A stretch of 64,000 nucleotides of DNA, from NCBI RefSeq assembly GCF_014904735.1, contig NZ_JACZCR010000003.1, positions 248,001 to 312,000 of the forward strand, read 5' to 3'. The position numbers and the translations under genes were made by a program. This document shows positions 45,367-53,698 of this stretch, piece after piece. The DNA is from Microbulbifer hainanensis (GTDB lineage: Bacteria; Pseudomonadota; Gammaproteobacteria; Pseudomonadales; Cellvibrionaceae). Below the pieces are notes generated by a model. The model ran no database searches. It was given only the letters and a program-made list of their open reading frames with translations, and was not told the origin of the DNA. Each line of letters starts with the position of its first letter. Within the stretch, counting starts at the first letter, position 1.

Positions 45367-47835
45367 TCAATAGCGGTCCCGATCCGGCTTTTTCTCCCTG
45401 TTCTCGGCAACGGGTGCAGGAGGTAGTATTTCCGCCTCCAGTTCCCGCCGTAACAGTCGCGTGCGGGTTTCCTCCAAAATGCGCAAACGCTGCTGCACCT
45501 TGCCGTTAAAAGACTGCTCCGGAAATGATCCATCCTCGCTGGGGCTACCGGCCTCCAGCCCGGTCAACAGCGCCAGGGCCTCGTCCACTTCCGCCACGGC
45601 GTAGACGGAAAACTGTTGCGCCCGTACCGCTGCGACCACTTCGTCTTTCAGCATCAGATGTTGGATATTGGACGCAGGAATAATAACTCCCTGGTGACCG
45701 TCCAGGCCACGGGCCTGGCACAGCTCAAAAAAGCCCTCGATCTTCTCGTTGACGCCACCGATCGCCTGTACTTTGCCCAGCTGGTTCACCGATCCGGTCA
45801 CCGCAAACCCCTGGCGCAGCGGCACCTGCGCAATCGCCGACAGCAGCGCACAGAGTTCAGCCAGGGAGGCACTATCGCCGTCGACGGGGCCGTAGGACTG
45901 TTCGAACACCAGGCTCGCGGACAGTGACAGCGGCGCGGACGGCGCATAGCAGTTGGCGAGAAAGGCGCTCAAGATCAACACACCCTTGGAGTGCAGCGGG
46001 CCGCCCAGTTCGGTCTCGCGTTCGATGTCCACCATCTTGCCGCTGCCGAGGCGCGCGGTGGCGGTAATGCGTGAGGGGCGGCCGAATGCAGTGTCGCCGA
46101 GCTGGATCACAGAGAGGCCGTTGACCTGCGCCACCTGTTCGCCGGCGGTATCGATCATCAGGATGTCACGCTCCACCGCTTCCTGCATACGCTCCTGTAA
46201 TTGGCGCTGCCGGTATTCGCGCTTTTCTATCGCTTTCTGTACATGTTCAGGCCTTATCCGGTTGTCGCCCTCGCGATGACACCAGTAATCCGCTTCTCGC
46301 AACAGGTCGGCGAGCCGCTCGCGGTGCAGTGACAGCTTTTGTGCATCCGCAGAGACTCGCGCCGCCTGCTCCACTACCCTGGCGACGGCATCCGCTGACA
46401 GGGGCCGCAACTTCTCCCCGTGGGCCAAGGCATCGATCCACCGGGCGTAAGCAGCCACACTGTCACAGTCTCGGGCGATATCTTCTGAGAGATCGGCGTA
46501 GACCTTGAACAGCCGACTGAACTCCGGGTCGTGCGCTTTTAGCAGATGATAGATCCAGCGTTCGCCGACCAGGACCACATTCAGATGGAGAGGTATAGGT
46601 TCCGGCTCGAGGCTGCTGGTGGACAACAGCCCCAGCTGCAGTTCCAGCGGCTGTATACGGATTTCGCGGGAGCGCAGGGCGCGCTTGAGTGTCTCCCAGA
46701 CATAGGGCGTCATCAGCAGTCGGTGCGCATCCAGTATCAGGCAGCCGCCATTGGCGCGGTGCAGAGCACCGCCCTTGACCAAGCTGAAGTTAGTGAACAG
46801 GGTGCCCATCTGCGATTCGTATTCGATACGTCCGAGCAGGTTGTGGTAGTTGGGATTGTCCTCATAAACCACGGGTGCGCCGTCGGCGCCGCCGTTGTCC
46901 ACAACAATATTGACCCGGAATCGGGTGAACTCCGGCGCGCGGATCAGTTTGCCAAGGGCAATGCCCTCTTTATCGCCGCGCTCGCCGGCAGCGCGAAAGT
47001 CGTCGGCATTCTGGATAACTTCCCGCTTGATATTTTCGATAAACGCCTGCACCGGTTTCGAGCCCAGATAGCGCCGGCGCAACCAGTCGATACGCTCATC
47101 GAGGGTTAGGTGCATGAACTCATCATCCAGCTGCTTCAGCTCTTCCGCCAACCGCTCGTGCCAGCGCAGCACCTGCCCCAGAGTATCCCTGAGATCGGCA
47201 TTGACCTGATCAATCAGTTCCTTGAGGTGCTGCTGCTCCTCTTCGGGCAACTTGGCAAATTCCTCTACGCTGATGAAATCGTCATCTCGCAATGGTCCGA
47301 TGGTGTAACCGGAGTGGGTGCGCACCAAACCAATACCCAGCGCTTTGGCGCGCTCCACCAGCTCGTCGAACGCGTGCTCCTCGCGCTCCTCCACAGCCTG
47401 CTTGAGTGCGTCATGGCGCGCGCGGTACTCCTCGCTCCGGAAGGTATCGGGAATCGATGTCAGTAGGTGCTCGAGCAGGTCGTCGATGTCGTGCTGCAGC
47501 TGACGCGCAGTACCGGCAGGTAGCATCAGAGCCCGGGGACGGTGCTCGAATTCAAAGTTGTGGATATAGCAGAGATCACTCGCCGCCTCCTGCTGCCTGG
47601 CCCAGGCATCGACCTGCCGCCGGGCCATGTCGTGCCGACCCAGCCCCACCGAACCGGCGACATAGAGGTTGTAACCGTCTTGCGGCATTTCGACGGCGAA
47701 TTCCAGCGCCTCCAGGGCGCGCGTCTGGCCTAGCGGCAGGCGTTCGATATCCCGCTCAGTTTCGGCCTTACCCGGCAGCCAATCCAACGGGCAGTGCCAA
47801 TACAACTGATCCGGCGACAAGGGATCTGGATTCAT
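45367..47835 (-). CDS. Lon-like AAA protease (LonH/YcbZ-type)
   Basis: 822 residues. The C-terminal Lon protease domain has the catalytic dyad Ser655 (in DGDSASLAELCALL) and Lys698 (in GGVNEKIEGFFELC). The AAA-like part lies before it; the Walker A-like stretch is degenerate (AGSVGLGRHDMARR, with His where Thr/Ser is expected), and HRANGGCLILDAHRLL serves as the Walker B region. A helical insertion with many Glu and Leu lies at about 170-250. This matches Lon-like proteases such as E. coli YcbZ, distinct from housekeeping Lon. A signal-free, cytoplasmic protease; whether it hydrolyses ATP is open. Confidence 0.9.
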   Translation of the reverse strand: MNPDPLSPDQLYWHCPLDWLPGKAETERDIERLPLGQTRALEALEFAVEMPQDGYNLYVAGSVGLGRHDMARRQVDAWARQQEAASDLCYIHNFEFEHRPRALMLPAGTARQLQHDIDDLLEHLLTSIPDTFRSEEYRARHDALKQAVEEREEHAFDELVERAKALGIGLVRTHSGYTIGPLRDDDFISVEEFAKLPEEEQQHLKELIDQVNADLRDTLGQVLRWHERLAEELKQLDDEFMHLTLDERIDWLRRRYLGSKPVQAFIENIKREVIQNADDFRAAGERGDKEGIALGKLIRAPEFTRFRVNIVVDNGGADGAPVVYEDNPNYHNLLGRIEYESQMGTLFTNFSLVKGGALHRANGGCLILDAHRLLMTPYVWETLKRALRSREIRIQPLELQLGLLSTSSLEPEPIPLHLNVVLVGERWIYHLLKAHDPEFSRLFKVYADLSEDIARDCDSVAAYARWIDALAHGEKLRPLSADAVARVVEQAARVSADAQKLSLHRERLADLLREADYWCHREGDNRIRPEHVQKAIEKREYRQRQLQERMQEAVERDILMIDTAGEQVAQVNGLSVIQLGDTAFGRPSRITATARLGSGKMVDIERETELGGPLHSKGVLILSAFLANCYAPSAPLSLSASLVFEQSYGPVDGDSASLAELCALLSAIAQVPLRQGFAVTGSVNQLGKVQAIGGVNEKIEGFFELCQARGLDGHQGVIIPASNIQHLMLKDEVVAAVRAQQFSVYAVAEVDEALALLTGLEAGSPSEDGSFPEQSFNGKVQQRLRILEETRTRLLRRELEAEILPPAPVAENREKKPDRDRY

Positions 47836-47925
47836 GGGTGCATCTGACCTGAAATTTCCGACACGCGCGCCGTAGGCGCGACCGGCTATCGCTGCTTTAC
47901 GGTCGCCGGTAATCCAGTTTAGGAC

Positions 47926-49125
47926 TCACCCGAAATCCTGCTTCGCCATCCACGGAATTATCCGCTCGAAGGCTTTCTCGATCTGCTCGATGGAAGTGGC
48001 ATAACTGAACCGCAACGCATTGCGGCAGGATTCGCCGAACGTATCCCCGGCGATGGTACAGACACCGGTCTCGCGCAGCATCCGCAGCGCGACATTGTTG
48101 CCGTTGATCCCTTCCGGCAGTGACGGGAACAGATAGAAGGCGCCTTCCGGCATATAGCCTTCCAGGAAAGGGGTCTGCTCCACCAACTCCACCAGGCGGT
48201 TGCGGCGCTTTCTGTAGGTTTCGATGATGCTGTCGATAAAGGTCCGGTCACCTTTCAGGGCCGCCACGCCGGCCCACTGACACGGAGTGTTGGCGACGGT
48301 GGTGGTGAACATGTGATAGCGGCGCAATTTGCGGATGGCGCCCTGGCTGGCGATCAACCAGCCGATGCGCATGCCGGCCATGCTGAAGGTCTTGGAGAAA
48401 CTGCTGATGATCATGACATGATCCAGATCCGAGCAGCAGGATAAAACCCCGGCATAGTCGCGGTTGTCGTACACCAGGTGATCGTAGACTTCGTCGCTGA
48501 TGACATAAATCCCCCGGTAGGCCGCCTCCTGCACGATGGTTTCCACCGTTTCACGCGGATAGACAGTGCCGGTGGGATTGCTCGGCGAGTTCAGCACAAT
48601 CGCGTGAGTATTGCTGTCGATCGCGTCGATGACTTCCTGCGGATCCAGCTGGTGATTGTTTTCCGCGCGTGTCGGTATATGGCGTACCTCGCCGCCGTTC
48701 ATGCGAATCAGCGGCGCATACAGCATGAACGAGGGGTCCGCGACGATAAACTCCCTCCCCGGTGCCGATACCGCCGTCAGCGCCAGGTAGATGGCCTCGG
48801 TGGCACCGGTGGTGACGAGAATATTCTCCGGTGAAATCTCGCGGCCGTAGCGCTCGCCATTGTATTCGGCCAGCGCGTCGAGCAGTTCCGGCAGGCCCGC
48901 GTCCATGGTGTAACCCGTCTGCCCCGCCTGCAGTGCATCAACCGCGGCCTGAATCACATGGGGCGGTGCCGGCGCATCCGGCTGGCCGATGGACAGATGA
49001 ATCACATCGTCCATGGTTGCTGCGAGATTGACCATCTTGCGGATCCCCGGCACCGGGATTGTCAACAGCGCCGGATTCCAGACCGGATCTTCGGATTCGT
49101 AGAAATCAAAATCCACCCGGCTCAC
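47926..49125 (-). CDS. Class I/II PLP-dependent aminotransferase
   Basis: 399 residues of fold-type I aminotransferase. The PLP lysine is Lys245 in SSFSKTFSMAGMRIGW; also present are SIGQPD, TTGATEAIYLA, NSPSNPTGTVYP and the arginine in NALRFSYA that binds the substrate carboxylate. It resembles aspartate/aromatic-type enzymes, but the substrate cannot be fixed. Its start overlaps the amidase stop (ATGA), so amide hydrolysis and transamination may be steps of one catabolic route. Confidence 0.93.
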   Translation of the reverse strand: MSRVDFDFYESEDPVWNPALLTIPVPGIRKMVNLAATMDDVIHLSIGQPDAPAPPHVIQAAVDALQAGQTGYTMDAGLPELLDALAEYNGERYGREISPENILVTTGATEAIYLALTAVSAPGREFIVADPSFMLYAPLIRMNGGEVRHIPTRAENNHQLDPQEVIDAIDSNTHAIVLNSPSNPTGTVYPRETVETIVQEAAYRGIYVISDEVYDHLVYDNRDYAGVLSCCSDLDHVMIISSFSKTFSMAGMRIGWLIASQGAIRKLRRYHMFTTTVANTPCQWAGVAALKGDRTFIDSIIETYRKRRNRLVELVEQTPFLEGYMPEGAFYLFPSLPEGINGNNVALRMLRETGVCTIAGDTFGESCRNALRFSYATSIEQIEKAFERIIPWMAKQDFG

Positions 49126-50558
49126 GCCTTCTCTCCCTGGGCAGCGTAAAACAGTTCCGGTCGCTTGTCGGTCAGCGGTGCCGCGAGCTGGTAAGCCTGA
49201 CCCGCACGCAACACCAGCGCGTCCTCATAGCGGCGGCCCACCAGCTGCAGCCCGATCGGCAGGCCATCGCTGGAAAAACCGCAGGGCACCGACAGCGCTG
49301 GCTGCCCGGTGAGGTTGAACGGGTAGGTAAACGGCGTCCACGATGGCCAGCGCGTGCTGGGCCAGTCTTCCGGCACTTCGCGGCCCGCTTTGAATGCGGT
49401 AATCGGCAGCGTTGGCGTCAACAGCAGGTCGTACTTGCGGTGGAAGCTGGCCATGCGCTCGCACAGCGCCATCCGCTCGTTGACCGCCGCCAGATAATCC
49501 AGCATCGACAACTGCGACGCTTTTTCGGCAACGGCTACCAGCTGTGGATCCATCAACGCGCGCTGGCGCTTGCCGATACTGCGCAGTGCATTGGCGGCGC
49601 CGCCATAAAACAGATGGCCGAATTCCGCCATCGGATCATCGAATCCCGGCGCGACCTCCACCAGCTCTGCCCCCAGGGATTGCAACAGATGGGCCGCCTT
49701 GCGCACCGATTCCTCTACTTCGCGCTCGACCTGCACATAGCCGAGCGTCGCACTGTAGGCGATGCGCAGTCCTTTCAGCAGCTCACCCGGCTCGCCGGCG
49801 ATGGCTTCCTGGTAATCGATATTGCGGCGGGGAATGGCATTGGTATCGCGGCTGTCCGCTTCGGTGAGGACGTTCATCAGCAGCGCGCAGTCCGCGACGG
49901 TCCAACTCATCGGACCCGCGTGCGCCAGCGTGCCGAAGGGACTGGCGGGCCAGTGGGGCACTTCGCCGAAGCTCGGCTTCAGGCCGACAAGTCCGCAGAA
50001 CCCCGCGGGAATCCGGATGGAGCCACCGGCATCGGTACCCAGTGCCAGCGGACCCATGCCGAGCGGCACGGCCGCGGCACTGCCACCGCTGGAACCACCG
50101 GAGGTTTTGTCCTGGTTCCACGGGTTGCGGGTGACGCCGTCAATGGGATTGTCGGTGACCCCTTTCCAGCCGAATTCCGGCGTCGTTGTCTTGCCGAGCG
50201 GCACATACCCATTGCGAGTCAGCGCGGCTATGGCCGGCGCCTCCTTGCCAATAGTGGAATTCGGAACAATGGTCTTCGACCCCTTGAGTGTCGGCCACAT
50301 GGGCGTCAGGAAGACGTCCTTGATGGCCACCGGCACTCCGTCGAGCAGTCCCCGGGTTGCTCCACTGGTATAGCGCTGCTCCGATTCCCGCGCATATGCC
50401 AGCGTGGTCTCCTCATCGACCAGGCAATAGGCATTCACCGCAGGATTGCAGCGTTCGATCTGGCGCAACAGCGACTGGGTGACTTCGACCGGAGAAAAAG
50501 ACTTATCTTGATAACCTTGCAATAGCTCCGCGGCTGTCATGCGGACGAAATCATTCAT
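49122..50558 (-). CDS. Amidase signature family hydrolase
   Basis: 478 residues. The Ser-cisSer-Lys triad is visible: Lys80 (GVPVAIKD), the GGSSGGS loop at 154-160, and Ser180 in TDAGGSIR. Family members cleave carboxamides, including amino-acid amides and indoleacetamide, or act in GatA; no GatB or GatC lies nearby, and GatA-specific context is missing, so this is a catabolic amidase. It is the first gene of a two-gene unit with the aminotransferase. Confidence 0.93.
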   Translation of the reverse strand: MNDFVRMTAAELLQGYQDKSFSPVEVTQSLLRQIERCNPAVNAYCLVDEETTLAYARESEQRYTSGATRGLLDGVPVAIKDVFLTPMWPTLKGSKTIVPNSTIGKEAPAIAALTRNGYVPLGKTTTPEFGWKGVTDNPIDGVTRNPWNQDKTSGGSSGGSAAAVPLGMGPLALGTDAGGSIRIPAGFCGLVGLKPSFGEVPHWPASPFGTLAHAGPMSWTVADCALLMNVLTEADSRDTNAIPRRNIDYQEAIAGEPGELLKGLRIAYSATLGYVQVEREVEESVRKAAHLLQSLGAELVEVAPGFDDPMAEFGHLFYGGAANALRSIGKRQRALMDPQLVAVAEKASQLSMLDYLAAVNERMALCERMASFHRKYDLLLTPTLPITAFKAGREVPEDWPSTRWPSWTPFTYPFNLTGQPALSVPCGFSSDGLPIGLQLVGRRYEDALVLRAGQAYQLAAPLTDKRPELFYAAQGEKA

Positions 50559-50831
50559 CGGCTAATCCTCTTCTTCTCGGTTTATCTCCCTATCGTAGTA
50601 CTAACCTGCGCCGAATCCGTCAGATTGGGGTGGACTGAAACGCCCCGATTGCGTTACTGGGGCCTGCGCCGCAGTCATACGGCAGCGGAAGCTCCACCGC
50701 TTCAGGTATCCCGGTCACCAAAAAATTGTGACGAAAGTCTCAAATAAGCAGTGTTGTCTTCAGGAACCAGTCAGCTTGAATGCGATAATTTCGCCAAACA
50801 ACAAACGACTAACGCGTGACAGGAATTCGCA

Positions 50832-51458
50832 GTGAAATCGATCGACAAGAAGTTAGCCATCGCAGCCCTAGCGGTACTGGTCAGCAGCTGTGCCAGCATG
50901 AGCGAAGAAGAATGTATGGTGGCAGACTGGCACGCCCTCGGTTTTGAGGACGGTGCCGCCGGACAACAGATAGCGCAGCTCTCCCGCCGACGCCAGGCCT
51001 GTGCAGAACACGGAGTGCGTCCGGATACCGAGGCCTACCGGGCCGGCCGCAGTGAAGGATTGAGGCTGTACTGCACCGAACAGCGCGGATTTCGCCTGGG
51101 ACGTGCCGGAGGCGGGTATAGCGGCGTATGCCCGGCCAATCTGGAAGAGCAGTTCATGCCGGCCTACCAGGCGGGCCGCGATATCTTCCTGGCACAGCAG
51201 GCAGTCAATCAGGTCGCCAATGCTATCGACAAGAGCCATGCCGAGCGCGAACACCTGCTCGACGACATCACCGGCATGAGCGCGGAGCTGATCGACGACG
51301 AAACCACCGCTGAAGAGCGTATCACCCTGCTGACCGACATCAAGCGCGCGCAGGAACGCCGCGGCGCACTGAAGGCGGAGATCCGGGATCTGGAGCAGGA
51401 ACTCACCCTGCGCGAAGCGGAATTCCACCAGGTCGAACTGAGTTCACCCTATCGCTAG
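50832..51458 (+). CDS. DUF2799 lipoprotein
   Basis: 208 residues. Signal peptide with lipobox VSSC, followed by ASMSEEECMVADWHALGFEDG, the pattern of DUF2799 proteins. The C-terminal third is a charged helix, probably coiled coil (ERITLLTDIKRAQERRGALK...). It is likely anchored to the outer membrane. Function unknown. A terminator follows. Confidence 0.88.
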   Translation: MKSIDKKLAIAALAVLVSSCASMSEEECMVADWHALGFEDGAAGQQIAQLSRRRQACAEHGVRPDTEAYRAGRSEGLRLYCTEQRGFRLGRAGGGYSGVCPANLEEQFMPAYQAGRDIFLAQQAVNQVANAIDKSHAEREHLLDDITGMSAELIDDETTAEERITLLTDIKRAQERRGALKAEIRDLEQELTLREAEFHQVELSSPYR

Positions 51459-51481
51459 CGCACACGCCCCTTGCCAATCCG

Positions 51482-51510
51482 AGGCCGCTTTACGCGGCCT
51501 TTTTCTTTTC
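51482..51510 (+). terminator. Intrinsic terminator after the DUF2799 gene
   Basis: GGCCGC/GCGGCC stem (51483-51488, 51494-51499) with a TTTAC loop, then TTTTTCTTTT. Confidence 0.88.
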
Positions 51511-51529
51511 CACCTTTTTCCGCCCCGCG

Positions 51530-51931
51530 TTACTCGGCGCGATCACTGGGGTGATTGATACCATCGCTGGTCGGGACCTCGCCGAGATCAAACGGATTGA
51601 CACCTTCCAGACACGCGACGTTGACACCATATTCCCGCGGGTTGGAGCGGCGCTGGTGGTGGGTGTAAATGCCACAGTTGCGGCAGAAATAGTGTTTCGC
51701 GGTGCGGGTATTGAACTGGTAGAGGGCTAACTGCTCCGCTCCCGCAACCACCTGGAGCGCGTCAAGCGGCACAGTGGCGGCGATGGCGCCGCGGCGCCGG
51801 CACAGGGAGCAATCACAGCGGCGCGGATCGACAATGCCACGCGGCAGTTGCAACTCTAGCTGCACGGCACCGCAGTGGCAGGCGGCGCGGTGCAGCGGTT
51901 GGATGACGGTGTTGCCCACTTGTTTGATCAC
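51530..51931 (-). CDS. GFA/CENP-V family zinc protein
   Basis: 133 residues. The GTG at 51931 follows a strong GGGAGGGG; the open frame runs further upstream but overlaps the dehydrogenase gene out of frame. Cysteine sets CHCG, CDCSLCRRRG and CRNCGIY are the zinc ligands of the GFA (glutathione-dependent formaldehyde-activating-like) fold. The family binds glutathione adducts of aldehydes in some members, but function here is unproven. It starts 16 bp after the dehydrogenase stop and is probably in the same transcript. Confidence 0.87.
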   Translation of the reverse strand: MIKQVGNTVIQPLHRAACHCGAVQLELQLPRGIVDPRRCDCSLCRRRGAIAATVPLDALQVVAGAEQLALYQFNTRTAKHYFCRNCGIYTHHQRRSNPREYGVNVACLEGVNPFDLGEVPTSDGINHPSDRAE

Positions 51932-51947
51932 AACCCCTCCCACTTTT

Positions 51948-53000
51948 TTAGATAGGCTTTGGCAGTGCAACACCCAGCCGTTCTGCCCAGGGGGCCAAGT
52001 CCTGCATGATCGATGGATAGAGTTCGACGCCCTCTTCGAGCTGGCGCGCCCGCGCCGCCCAGGCACGCTGGCCCGGAACCCGTACTGGCGCATCGCTATC
52101 GCTGCGGCTCTGTTCCCACAGGTTGCACAGCGCCACTGTCTGCCGCAGGAAATCGGCGCGCGGACCGAAGGCCTGGGGATCGATGACCTGCAGGAATACA
52201 GAGTTGGCCTCGTCGTCGCCCGCAGCTTCCGCATCGCCGCGGCCGTAGCCGCCGAGTGCCATGGAGAGAATTTCCAGCATGGCGCTGAGCGCAGCCCCTT
52301 TGTAGCCGTGATCGGCGCCCCCCACCGGCAGAATGCTGCCGCCGTTTTCAAACGCAGCTGGGTCGTCGGACAGGTTGCCGTCGCGATCCTTAAGGCAGGG
52401 TTGCGGAAGTTTTTTCCCCTCGCGCTTTGCCCTCGACACATAGCCGCCGGCAGTCACTGACATACTGATATCAAACAGCAGCGGATAGTCTCCGGCGGGC
52501 GCGGCAAAAGCCAGCGGATTGGCGGAAAACAATGGATCGCGCCCGCCCTGGGGGGAGACGGTATTTTCCGCCGGCGTGGAGCACGTCAGAATCGCTACAT
52601 AGCCGGCTTCGACAATCTGTGGCAGATAGGCGGCCAGGCAGGCGATATGCTGGCTGCGGCGGATGGTCGCGCTGACGACACCGTGTTCCGCCACCCGCTG
52701 CAGGGCCTGCTCGATCGCACTGGTGAGTACCCAAGGGCCGGGCAGGAAATCCGCATCCCAATTGAAGCAGTTGCCGCGGTCTGACAGCACCCGCACATCC
52801 CCCTCCCGGCGCGACTCACCATCGAGTAGCCAGCGCAGGTTGCTGCCCACGCGGTTCATGCCGTGCGTGGTAAAGCCGAGCAGGTCCGCCTGCAAGAATA
52901 CCTCGGCCATAACCGCGGCTCTGTCTTTCTCGAGACCAGCCTGCTGGAACAGTTCAGTGGCAAACTGCGTTAACTGGGTAGCGCTGTAGCGCTCGGCCAT
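51948..53000 (-). CDS. Ldh family (malate/L-lactate/ureidoglycolate) oxidoreductase
   Basis: 350 residues. Family signs are ADLLGFTTHGMNRV with the catalytic histidine, the SQHIACLAAYLPQIVEAGYV helix, NPLAFAAP and GGADHGYKGAALSAMLEIL. These NAD(P)H enzymes oxidise or reduce 2-hydroxy acids and do not share the fold of classic lactate dehydrogenase. The substrate is not evident. It precedes the GFA gene. Confidence 0.92.
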   Translation of the reverse strand: MAERYSATQLTQFATELFQQAGLEKDRAAVMAEVFLQADLLGFTTHGMNRVGSNLRWLLDGESRREGDVRVLSDRGNCFNWDADFLPGPWVLTSAIEQALQRVAEHGVVSATIRRSQHIACLAAYLPQIVEAGYVAILTCSTPAENTVSPQGGRDPLFSANPLAFAAPAGDYPLLFDISMSVTAGGYVSRAKREGKKLPQPCLKDRDGNLSDDPAAFENGGSILPVGGADHGYKGAALSAMLEILSMALGGYGRGDAEAAGDDEANSVFLQVIDPQAFGPRADFLRQTVALCNLWEQSRSDSDAPVRVPGQRAWAARARQLEEGVELYPSIMQDLAPWAERLGVALPKPI

Positions 53001-53169
53001 AAAGACTCCTTTTCGCTGAACGTTTACATCTTGCCTAAAAAAGAAGGGTCATTCCCTAAGTCATTGTTGCCCGCACAATACAGTGGCATATACGCAGGCC
53101 GGATGCTGATTCTCGGACGCACATCGACCCGCGATCGGGCAATGCAATGCAGCGCTACCGCGCTGCCGA

Positions 53170-53586
53170 TCAATGGTCGCTGACTTTTCCGCGCAATGCC
53201 TTGACCTGTCCACGCTTGGTTTTACTCTGCAAGCGTCGCTCCTTGGCGCCCCTACTGGGTTTGGTGGGTACGCGCTTTTTCTTTCTCCTACCCGCCTTTG
53301 CGATCAATTCCGCCAGTCGCGCCAGCGCGTCCTCACGGTTTTTCTCCTGGGTACGGAAACGCTGGGCCTTGATGACGATGATGCCATCACTGGAAACCCG
53401 CTGGTCGCTCAACGCCAGCAGGCGCTGCTTGAGTTCATCGGGCAGTGACGAGGCGCGGATATCAAAACGCAGGTGAATCGCACTGGAAACCTTATTGACA
53501 TTCTGTCCGCCGGCGCCCTGGGCGCGCACGGCACTCATCTCGATTTCTGCAAGGGGCAGTGACAGATTGTTAGAAATTCTAATCAT
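53170..53586 (-). CDS. arfB: Alternative ribosome-rescue factor ArfB
   Basis: 138 residues. The peptidyl-hydrolysis motif GAGGQNVNK gives Gly26-Gly27-Gln28. The C-terminal tail is long and very basic ([16 protein letters not shown]...[13 protein letters not shown]), as needed to enter the mRNA channel of stalled ribosomes. Unlike release factors, it lacks codon-recognition domains. It frees peptidyl-tRNA from non-stop complexes. Confidence 0.95.
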   Translation of the reverse strand: MIRISNNLSLPLAEIEMSAVRAQGAGGQNVNKVSSAIHLRFDIRASSLPDELKQRLLALSDQRVSSDGIIVIKAQRFRTQEKNREDALARLAELIAKAGRRKKKRVPTKPSRGAKERRLQSKTKRGQVKALRGKVSDH

Positions 53587-53698
53587 GAAAAGTCAGCTGT
53601 TTATCAGTCAAATGACTATATGGGAATATTGTCTATGCTAGTTGCAGTAGGCGCGAATTTTAACCCGCGAAAAAGCGATATACCGGTGGTTAATTGCA

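Noticed and set aside
49059-50525. 488-codon open frame opposite the amidase
   Set aside because: Antisense shadow; the amidase triad is on the other strand.
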